A stretch of DNA of 64,000 bases from Brachycybe producta. Lineage: Eukaryota > Arthropoda > Diplopoda > Playtdesmida > Andrognathidae. The notes below the pieces were generated by a model. The model had not been told where the DNA came from. It saw only the letters and a program-made list of their open reading frames with translations, and searched no databases. The translations under genes and the position numbers were made by a program. The stretch spans positions 866,575 to 930,574 of the forward strand of contig JAUPFP010000063.1 in the NCBI GenBank assembly GCA_036925085.1. The letters run 5' to 3'. Positions 1 to 53,300 of this stretch are shown one piece after another; the first letter of the stretch is position 1; each line of letters begins with the position of its first letter.

Positions 1-594
1 CAGAATAATGTGAGTAATAAACCAGTTTAATAATTTTATGAGCAATGAAAGGAGCTGTTTAGAGGCTAGAATTATTTGCAGCTGAATTAAGAGTTGTATT
101 TTAATACTAGCCTCTAACCGGGCCTTTTTTTTAACTGGACAAAGTATTTTGCTATTAGATTAGTTGATAAGTTCAGTATATTATTGTTAGATGGCGCCAC
201 AGTTTGTATTAAGTTATAGCCCCTCACTTTTATGAAGAGAATATTAATTTTAAGATAAAAGGATAAAAGAAAATCTTGAAAGCAACATTTTTTCAATGAA
301 TTTCTATGGAAATAATCAGTTTATTTCTGTTATCGCAAATATTTTTCGTTGCAAAAAAAACCTCTTAGGAATGACGTCAATTTGTTCTTACGTCATATTT
401 TTTAACTCTTCATTTCATTGAGATGAGGTTGAATGTATATGGCGGCGTCTATTTTGTAAACAGTACTTGTAATTAGGAATTCATATTAGTTCACACCTTG
501 TTCTGAATTTCATTGGATTTCTTTGCTAAATTTTTAGCTTCACAACTTCATTAGAGGAGCTTAGCGCATGCCCGTTTTTTTTTAATAGATAAGG
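1..594. other. Left-edge non-coding region
   Basis: No gene is recognised here. Positions 57-125 hold a family-B hairpin (arms around TTAGAGGCTAGA and its complement), discussed with the array at 955-1650. The stretch 355-560 is less repetitive. It contains TGACGTCA at 373-380, a second TACGTCA near 399, and a GGCGGCG patch at 442-448, so it could be a regulatory patch or the edge of an upstream gene. No long reading frame supports a coding exon. Confidence 0.4.
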
Positions 595-850
595 GTTTCT
601 AAAGAAGAGCAAAAAATTATGTGAAATTGAAAGTTTGTTAGAAACTAGAAGGGTAGCTCCATCACTTAAGGGTATTTTCATGTTTGGTATCTTTCAAAAT
701 TAACTTTTCTTAGAACAAAAGTTAACGCCTTTGTAATTTTTCAACTAATATAAAAGCTTAATTTGAAAGATATCTACTTGAAAATAGCAGTGTTTGTGCT
801 ACCCTTCTAGTTTCTAAAACACTTTCAAGTTTCTCTAAATTTTCCTTCTT
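595..850. repeat. Family A palindromic element (copy 1)
   Basis: The left arm has GAAACTAGAAGGGTAGCTC near 642-660, followed by a TTTCAAAATTAACTTTT inner segment. The complementary right arm ends at CTACCCTTCTAGTTTCTAAA (about 801-817). The arms fold back on each other around a short loop. It has no coding capacity. Its size and dispersed, structured nature fit a MITE or foldback element, but no target duplication was identified. Confidence 0.75.
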
Positions 851-954
851 TACTTCAATTTTCACATTAATTTATAATTAGATATATTATAACATAATTA
901 TATTAATTATTTATAATATTAACACAGTAATAGGACGATTATGTACTTTTTCAA

Positions 955-1650
955 TATAAAAAGACTAGTTAGAGGCTAGAACTTTCAATTAACTACTTAT
1001 GCTAGAACACTAGCCTCTAACTAGTCTTTTTGATTGGAATAAGATATTAGATATTCTCAAAGTTGCTTTTGAGCCACAGCTTGAGAACCATTTGTTTTTC
1101 TATAACACAAGTTTGGACGGTTAATTAAAAAGACCCTTTAGAGGCTAGAATTTTATATTCACTTTAGTTCTAAGAATTCGTCAAATGCAGAACTCTAGCC
1201 TCAAACCAGTCTTTTTTTATGGAGAAAAGGATGAGTTCTTCGTTAAGTAACTCGTGAGCCACAGTTTGAGAACCGTTTGTTTTTCTATAACAAGTTTGGA
1301 TGGTTAATTAAAAAGACCGGTTAGAGGCTAGAATTTTATATTCATTTTAGTTAGAATTTGTCAAATGCAGAACTAGCCTCAAACCAGTCTTGTTTTATTA
1401 GAGAAAAATATAGAAATTCTTCAGGAAGTAACTCATGAGCCACAGGTTGAGAACCGTTTGTTTTTCTTTAACAAGTTTGGATGGTTAATTAAAAAGACCG
1501 GTTAGAGGCTAGAATTTTATATTCACTTTAGTTAGAATTTGTTAAATGCAGAACTAGCCTCAAACCAGTCTTGTTTTATTAGAGAAAAATATAGAAATTC
1601 TTCATGAAGTAACTCATGAGCCACATGTTGAGAACCAACTGTTTTCTTTC
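955..1650. repeat. Tandem array of about 180-bp units with B hairpins
   Basis: A lone B hairpin (955-1035) is followed by about three direct units starting near 1069, 1257 and 1439, with a partial fourth to 1650. Each unit carries GAGCCACAG(T)TTGAGAAC, then a hairpin with arms like GGTTAGAGGCTAGAATT and AGCCTCAAACCAGTC. The same hairpin is the core of the hAT-like family C elsewhere, so this array probably arose by tandem duplication of a C element lacking its outer ends. The T-run after each hairpin looks like a bacterial terminator but has no such meaning here. Confidence 0.7.
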
Positions 1651-2152
1651 ATCGCAAGTTAGGAATGTCACCTAGATGGCGCTGTAATTCGCATTTTTTG
1701 GCCGTTTATCATGAAAAAGCTTTCCGCCCAAAAAATAGTAGCCAAAAAGGGGGGAGGTTTACTTGCGATTGTCGGTCATTGCGTGAAGTTGAACTCGGCA
1801 CTTTTCCTTCTATTTTCAGCAATTTTTTTTTTACACTTCCTAGTTTTTTATATTTAATTCGTGATCGCGTAAAACATTTTTTTTTCTAGTCCGTGACATC
1901 TTTTTTTAATTATAGACATACAAAACGTTTTATTTTAAAATATTTCTAATTGAAATTAATCTTGAATTATTGATCTTTTTTTCTATATTGATAAAAAAAA
2001 TCGATTATTTTTTAAGGCGGTTAGAGAGGACGGAAAAAATTTTGTTATATTTTTTTTATCGAGCAAATTTTGGATGAATTTTAACCGCGAAAAAAAATAT
2101 TCCTGCGGTATTTTATCTGCGAAAAAAGTGGAGTTGAAAAGAACATAAAATA
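1651..2152 (+). promoter_or_regulatory. Region upstream of the CMIP start codon
   Basis: About 500 bases with no recognised repeat apart from T- and A-runs. It includes AGATGGCGCT at 1673-1682, a motif that recurs in this window. An in-frame TGA at 2135-2137 lies 15 bases before the first ATG at 2153, so the coding sequence does not extend further upstream in this exon. The 5' UTR and promoter are expected here, but no TATA box or initiator can be assigned with confidence. Confidence 0.4.
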
Positions 2153-46064
<43,912 letters not shown>

Positions 46065-46380
46065 CACGTGCCCGAGTCGCAATCGAAAAAAGCGCTTTAC
46101 ATTGCCTAAATATAAAAATATGAGATTTTTTTTCATATTTATTATTATAATTAATATTATTATTATAATTATTATTATTTATTAATTCATTCTGTACTTC
46201 GAAGTTTTTTTCGGAGACTATTATTTGGCGAAAAAGCCGAAAAAAACATTTTAAAAGAAATTTAAGTAATTTTTAGCCTCAAATACAACCTTAGTTCAGA
46301 TTGATTCGGCTGTTATAAAAATTACTCCTTAAGATGGTTTTAAAGATTAAATGCCTCGCGGACTCTTGATTATTTTTGTC
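46065..46380 (+). other. CMIP 3' flank and CMIP-CEP76 gap start
   Basis: After the CMIP stop comes ATAAAAATATG near 46112 and an ATT/TTA run (46137-46185). No canonical AATAAA was found. The 3' UTR end cannot be placed. Confidence 0.35.
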
Positions 46381-47105
46381 TTTCAGGTGCAACATGAAGA
46401 GAAACTTGAAAGTGTTTTATAAACTAGAAGGGTAGCTCAATCACTCAAGGGTATTTTCATGTTGACGTCTTTCAAAATAAGCTTTTTAATAGACGAAGAA
46501 TTTAAAAATATTATCTGCGTCATCTGCTTAAAGTTGGGTCATGTTCAAACTCAAATAAAAAGCTTATTTTGAAAGATATCAACATTAAAATATCCTAAAA
46601 TTATCGAGTTACTCTTCTAGTTTCTAAATCATTTTCAAACCCTAAGAAGAAGGTGAAAGTGTGTTAATGACTGGATTGTTAGTGGAATCACTTAATAGTA
46701 TTTTCACGTTGATATCTTTCAAAATGAGCTTTTTATTTAGCTATTTTAAAAGGTAACAACATGAAAAACACCTTAAGTGACTGAGCTACCCTTCTAGTTT
46801 CTAAAACACTTTCAATTTGTTCTTTCTGCGTTTTTCAGACGCAACATTAAAGATTAGTTGAAAGCGTGTTAGAAGCTAGAAGGGTAGCTCAATCACTCAA
46901 TGGGTGTTTTCATGTTGATATCTTTCAAAATAAACGTTTTATAGTTGAGTCATTTTCAAACTCAAATAAAAACCTTATTTTGAAAAGATCTCAACATGAA
47001 AATACTTCCTTTAAGTGATTATTGAGCTGGTTACCCTTCTAGTTTTCTAAAACATTTTCTCTTAATTTTGCTCTTCTGAAAGACAAGAATAACCAGAGTT
47101 CGTTA
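46380..47105. repeat. Three family A copies in tandem
   Basis: Copies at about 46380-46650, 46655-46835 and 46845-47100. The first opens with TTTTTGTCTTTCAGGTGCAA, an extended outer end also seen at 50855 and 63810. Arms include ACTAGAAGGGTAGCTCAATC and GAGCTACCCTTCTAGTTTCT. Loops share CTGCTTAAAGTTGGGTCAT in the first copy. Confidence 0.75.
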
Positions 47106-47771
47106 AGTCATCATCGGCTCGATGGCCGTAAATTTCAAACAAGAAGCCGGACTTCGTTTTTTAATTTAAATTATTTTTTGAGTCCTCTCTCGATTTGCAT
47201 AAATTTTGCAATAATTTTGCATAAAATTGCATAAATTTTGCATAAATTTTGCAAAAAAAAAAAATGTTTCTTGGGGCAGGTTCCCACTTTCTAATATTTT
47301 TTGTTTTTTGCCAAAAATTTCTCATTTTTAATGACAAACATATAATCACGTTATATAATATATATTTATAATAATTAATTGTTAATTTAATACCCTAGAG
47401 AGCCAATTAATGCCAATTATGTGAATCAGTTAATTATTACTTCACAGTTTTCAAATTGGTATAGCTTTTTTTTGGGGGGGGGGAGCCTACACAAAATAAA
47501 ATATTTGGGCTCAGGGCTGAGCCCCGAGCTTATTTAATTATATACTGATTAAAAACCAAAACTTTTATAATTAATAATTAACAATAACTAAAAAATTATC
47601 TCATATTTAAAAAAACAAAACAAATCATCATTATATAAATCGTAACAAATCCTTTTTGTCGTAGTCGCAACAAATTGACATTTTTACATTTTTTTAATAA
47701 GAAGAATACAAGTTAATTTTTTTTTATATTTTGAAAATACAAAGAATTAGTTTATTTAAATTAGTAATTAT
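47106..47771. other. Intergenic spacer between CMIP and CEP76
   Basis: An ATTTTGCATAAATTTTGCA short tandem (47197-47255), a G-run (47474-47483) and otherwise AT-rich sequence. No gene is seen. Confidence 0.35.
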
Positions 47772-48065
47772 TAGGACTCGGATTTTTATGCAAATTATCA
47801 AGTAAATGTTTCTCAATTTGCGGCCCAAGTGCCAGTTGTGAAGTAGGCCTAACAATCCAAGTTTAAATCAAACAAAAATTATGGTTTTTTTTTTAATAAA
47901 AAAAATACTGGTTAGAGGCTAGAACTTTTATTTAGCAATTGATAGTAACCAGACATCTAGCCTTTAACCAGCCTTTTTGATTAATGATGATTACTTCACA
48001 ATTGGCTCTTGGGCCACAAATTGAGAAACATATGTGCTTCATATTGCATATAAATCCGATTTCTG
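47772..48065. mobile_element. Family C hAT-like MITE with 8-bp duplication
   Basis: A 294-bp element starting TAGGACTCGGATTTTTATGC and ending near ATATAAATCCGATTTCTG, flanked by GTAATTAT at 47764-47771 and 48066-48073. Subterminal GTTTCTCAATTTGCGGCCCA and its mirror; core GGTTAGAGGCTAGAACTTTT. Confidence 0.85.
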
Positions 48066-48094
48066 GTAATTATAATTAGTTAAGCAACCAATCA

Positions 48095-48620
48095 AAAAAG
48101 ACTGGTTAGAGGCTAGAGGTGTTGTCACTCATTAGTCAAGTGAAACGAATTTCGCTTTTTACAATCAAAAGGGTGTTTAAAGGCTAGAGATAATCTACAA
48201 TTAACAGTTCATCTAACTTTTTCTCAAGGAGACTGTTTTGAGGCTAGAGTTAACATACATTTAACAGTTCTCTTAGCTTTTCTCAAGTTTTATTCAAAGA
48301 GAGGTTTGAATTAACCAAAAATGAAGTTTCTGTAACTTTTCTCAAGCTTTTTTTAAAAGCGGTTGGTTAAAGGCTAGAAAGTTTTAGTAGTTTTTTTAAA
48401 GGGACTGTTTAGAGGCTAGTGTTTTTTAAGATTTTCTAAAGATTTTACAAAGAGACTATTTAGAGGTTAGATTTAAAAGTTGCCTCAGCTTTTTCCAGGT
48501 TTTAGGCTTTAAGAGACTAGAGTTCAACTTGAGAAAAGCCTCTAACCAGTCTCTCTCTGCTTGCAAATCTGCCAAATCAACACCTCTAGCCTCTCTAACC
48601 AGCCTTTTTTTTAGTGTGTG
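48095..48620. repeat. Expanded B hairpin cluster
   Basis: Outer arms GACTGGTTAGAGGCTAGAGG and its complement enclose about seven degenerate AGAGGCTAG/AAGGCTAGA words separated by TTTTCTCAAG. It looks like a C-type core that expanded internally. Confidence 0.6.
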
Positions 48621-49190
48621 AAGGTGGTTGCTCTAATTATAATTAATGATTTAATAATTACTAATTAAGCTCGCAATAGCTATGTTATATATAAACGAGC
48701 TTATTATTATTAGAAATTTGCACAGAATTTGTTTGCCAAGTTTTTTTGTTTTGTAATTGTTTAATTGTTGTTTTTCGAGACAATTACAAAATAAGAGATT
48801 GTTATTGGCTTCAAAGGGTTTTTTAAAAAGTCTTTTTTGTAGTTTATTAATTGCGAATTGTTCAATCTCTTTCTCTCTCTCTCTCTCTATCTATCTATCT
48901 TAAAAAAATATCACTTTAAATAATTTTGATATTAATTAATATTTAATGGAGTTTGACACATTTAACACAAAATAAAACACGAACAAGAAAATTTCACCAA
49001 AGAATATATTAAAAAAATGTAACAAATGATTTTTAATCTCTGATCTCTTTAAAGAAAAAATTATCTTAATTGATTTGCATACAAACAAAATTGTTTAAAA
49101 TAAACTTTTTTAGTCGGAAATTTTGTTTAAAATATTTCGGCTGCGAAACAATCAATATGAAAAGGTGAAAAAATCTGACGATAAAAAAAA
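48621..49190. other. Intergenic spacer, no gene seen
   Basis: A CT/ATCT run (48869-48899) and AT-rich DNA only. Confidence 0.3.
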
Positions 49191-50145
49191 ACTTGAACGT
49201 TTTACAAACTAGAAGAGTAACTGAATCACTTAAGAGAGGTTTTTTTATGTCAATATCTTTTAAAATAAACTTTATGTATCAATTTTGAATTGTCCATTTT
49301 TTTTTGTATTTTAATTCAAGTTGGATTAAAAATCAAAAACTATAAAAAGTTAGTCATTTTCAAACTTTCATTTAAAGTTTATTTTGAAAGGTGTGAACAA
49401 ATACATTTTACTCTTCTAGTTTTTAAACAAGTGATTTGCGAACACTTCTTATTTTACGTTTCAGAAGAAGTTGAAAGTATGTTATAAACTAGAAGGATAG
49501 CCGAATTACTTACTTGTGTATTCATGTTGATATCTTTCAAAATAAACTTTTTATAAATAAAACTAAAATATATCGTCTCCCTTAAACTCGGTAAAAAAAA
49601 AAGTATATTTTAAACAATATCAACAAGAAAATAATCTTCAGTGATTGAACTACCCTTCTAGTTTCTAAATCACTTTCTAGTTTTTCTTAATTTTGCTCTT
49701 CTGAAAGACGACATAATAATCAAAAGTTTAAAAAATAGAAGAGTAAATGAATGCTTAAAAGGGATTTTCATGATGATATATCGTTTAAAATAAACTTTTG
49801 TTATGGGGAGTCCATTATGCACCCAACTTTAAAGTGAAAAACAAAAGTTGAGAATTTTGAAACTGCCATAAAAAGTTTATTTTGAATGATAATATCATCA
49901 TGAAAAAATTTGTATTAAATTAATTTACTATTCTAGTTTTTGATTAAATTTTGAAATGAATCTTAAAAAGTTCATTTTAACTAAGTAATATATATTTAAA
50001 ATTGAACTTTTTTGGTTTCTTTTTATTTTCAAACTTGTCTTAAATAGTTTATTTTTAAATATATCATGAAAAAAAAAACACTATTAACTCATTCATTTGC
50101 TATTCTAGTTTCTAACAAATTTTCGAGTTTTCTTTAAAAAAAAAA
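49190..50145. repeat. Three family A copies
   Basis: Copies at about 49190-49440, 49460-49690 and 49725-49950, with a fourth decayed one to 50145. The first carries GAAGAGTAAC and TTTACTCTTCTAG; the second GAAGGATAGC and GAACTACCCTTCTAG; the third GAAGAGTAAATG and AATTTACTATTCTAG. Each copy's two arms tend to share variants. Confidence 0.7.
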
Positions 50146-50294
50146 GCTGCTCCTAAAAAAAAAATGAAATATTTATCATTTTTTCAAACTGTCACAAAAA
50201 CGTTTATTTTATAAGATGTCATCACACAAATAATAATAGAAAAATTTATTTAATTTTCTAGTTTCGTACAAAACTTTTGTGTATTTTGTTTTAA

Positions 50295-50300
50295 TTTATT
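50295..50300 (-). terminator. CEP76: Likely CEP76 polyadenylation signal
   Basis: AATAAA on the minus strand, about 50 bases beyond the CEP76 stop codon at 50349-50351. This is the right distance for a short 3' UTR. Confidence 0.5.
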
Positions 50301-50348
50301 TCTGAATAATTTCTGTAATTATTATTATAAAAATTAAAACACACAATT

Positions 50349-53300
50349 TCAGAAGATCGACAAATAACTGACAGCGAACATCGTCCAAACCGAAAGAATA
50401 TCTTCGGGGAAGACGTAAACTTTGACGTAGATTGCGAAATTTAGTTGATCTCCACGACAATTCATTATATCTTTGAATATTTCCGAACTTAGACTTTCGC
50501 CGAAGATACGACGACCGTTCGAATGTTTCGAATTGATCGGAAATCCTTTAAACGTGTGTCCCTCGCAAACTGAATGTTTGATCGCTTCGACGAACTCGCC
50601 GTTATCTAAAGCTTGTCCTAGATAAAGTAGGATTATTTTAATAATAATCTCAAAATTTAATATTTCAACAATTGATTTCCTTTTACCGGTTTGTAGTTCG
50701 AGTTCGTAAGCGGCGAGACCGGGACCGAGAAATCGACTCAGTTCCTCGCTGAAGTTCGTGTTTAAATTTAAATCCTTTTTTTTTTTTGTCAAAATAACAA
50801 AAATTTTCAGGTTGAAATGGTTTATGTTGCGATTATTTTCAAACTCTGATTATTTTTGTCTTTCAGGTGTAAAATGAAGAGAAACTAGAAAGTGTTTTAA
50901 AAGCTAGAAGGGTAGGTCAGTCACTTAAGAGTAATTTTCATGTTGATATCTTTCAAAATAAGCTTTTTATTTAGCTATTTTAATTTTTATCTATAAAAAG
51001 CTTATATTGAAAGATATCAACATGAAAATTACTCTCTTAAGTAACTGAGCTACCCTTCTAGCTCTTTCAAAATAAGCTTTTTATAGATAAAAATTAAAAT
51101 AGCTAAATAAAAAGCTTATTTTGAAAGATATCAAACATGAAAAAATACCCTTAAGTGATTGAGCTACTCTTCTAGATTCTAACGCACTTTCAATTTCTCC
51201 TTAGGATTCGAACATGTTTTAGAAACTAGAAGGGTAGCTCAATGACTAAAGGATATTTTCACGTTGTGATCTTTCAAAATATACTTTTTTATAAACAAAA
51301 ATTTAAAAAATATTGTCTCTGCTTAAAGTTGGATTATTTTTCTTCAATCTGACGTAAAAAGTTTATTTTGAAAGATATCAACATGAAAATACCCCTTATG
51401 TCATTGAGCTATCCTTCTAATTTCTAAAACATTTTCTAGTTTCTCTTCATTTTACACCTGAAAAAGTTTCAGCATCATTTTAAGCTTAGCTTTATTTTAA
51501 AGCAACGTTTTAGAGTTACAGAGTAACTAAAAAGTTACTTTTTGCTAGTTAGTTACTTTGAGAAGTAACGTGTTTACAGTTACCTTTCTGTATTGTGTAA
51601 CTAAATCTTTTAGTTCCTTTTCTAAATTTGTACTAATTATAATCGAATTTAATGTTGCCGGATTTAAGATGGCGGACATTTGATCTTGGTTTGAAACTGT
51701 TTGGATGTAATTCCAGGACATCGGTTTCCACATTGTTGGATTCGAAAGATCGAACGAAGTCGCAACAATCAGATCAGAATTCTGGAATAAAAATATTTTG
51801 GAACTTTTTTTTTCAGTTCGGAATCTTTTTTTTTTTCGGTCATAAAACTATTTTTTTTTCAGTTTGAAAACGTTTTTCTGTTTTAAAACCATTTTCAGTT
51901 TAAACTTTTTCAATTTAAAAAGTTTTTCAGTTTAAAGTTTTTCAATTTAAAAACTTTTTTAATTTAAAAATTTTTTTCAGTTTAAACTTTTTTAATTTAA
52001 AACTTTTTCAATTTAAAACTTTTTCAGTTTAAACTTTTTCAATTTAAAACTTTTTCAGTTTAAATTTTTTCAATTTAAAAATTTTTTCAGTTTAAAGTTT
52101 TTCAATTTAAAAACTTTTTTCAGTTTAAACTTTTTCAATTTAAAACTTTTTCAGTTTAAATTTTTTTAATTTAAAAACTTTTTTCAGTTTAAACTTTTTC
52201 AATTTAAAAACTTTTTTCATTTAAAACTTTTTCAATTTAAAACTTTTTTCAGTTTAAATTTTTTCAATTTAAAAAGTTTTTCAGTTTAAAGTTTTTCAAT
52301 TTAAAAACTTTTTTAATTTAAAAACTTTTTTCAGTTTAAACTTTTTTAATTTAAAACTTTTTCAATTTAAAACTTTTTCAGTTTAAACTTTTTCAATTTA
52401 AAACTTTTTCAGTTTAAATTTTTTCAATTTAAAAAGTTTTTCAGTTTAAAGTTTTTCAATTTAAAAACTTTTTTCAGTTTAAACTTTTTCAATTTAAAAA
52501 CGTTTTTCAGTTTAAACTTTTCTATTTAAAACTTTTTTTCAATTGAAAACATTTTCATTTTAAACTATTTTTTGTCCATTTAAAACCTTTTTTTAGTTTT
52601 AAAAGATTTTCAGTTTTAAAACAACTTTTTGAGTTGAAAAACGTTTCTTTTTTTTTCAGTTGTAAAACTTATTTGAAGGACATTTGCCTGGCAATTTGCG
52701 TAGAAACTTTGATGATTAAAAAGACAATCGATGGTTTGAAATGGATGCGAAACATTTAGAGAATATCTGAAAAAAAGAAATTTGAGTTTTTATTACATTG
52801 TATTTAAAATGGATTAGTGAGAAGAAAAATATCTTTGCCTGTTTCCGTTTACGGCATCCCAGAACGCAACTTCTCCTCCCGAACTCAAAGTTGTCACCCA
52901 ACTGAAGGTTTCCAGATTGACGGTTGTTCCAAATGTGACAAAAGCGTCGAGACCGAAACCCAACAAAAGGCAACATAGTAAAATCGAATGGTCTTCGTGG
53001 TCCTAAAGCATTTTTTAAATTTTAAAATACGATAACTTTTAACGTAACTCCATTGTAATTTGAACTAAAGTTACTTGAAAATCAAGTTACTTTTGTTTCT
53101 ATTTTTGTAGACAAAAGATTTTAGACGCAAAAAATTTTATTAGAGACTAGAATAATGGGTAGATGTGCTAAAAGTATTTTTCGTGAAGATATATTGTTCA
53201 AAATAAACTTTTTATGTACTAGTTTGAAAAGTCGTCAAATTTATGATTATTTTCAAATTTCCATAAAACGTTTATTTTGAAAGATATCATCATAAGAAAA

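Noticed and set aside
955..1650. Hairpins followed by T-runs as intrinsic transcription terminators
   Set aside because: This is a nuclear gene region with introns. The hairpins are parts of a transposable-element family.
52800..52860. GT donor GCC|GTAAAC for the CEP76 exon at 52839-53002
   Set aside because: It would end the exon in the wrong phase for the next exon and remove the conserved GNR; the GC donor restores both.
50349..53002. CC2D2A as the identity of the minus-strand gene
   Set aside because: The C-terminal VWxxFA pattern is similar, but CRGDQ, GHTFKGFPI, RPSHENRTVKIFAQD and LLCCLLLGFGLDAF fit CEP76 clearly better.
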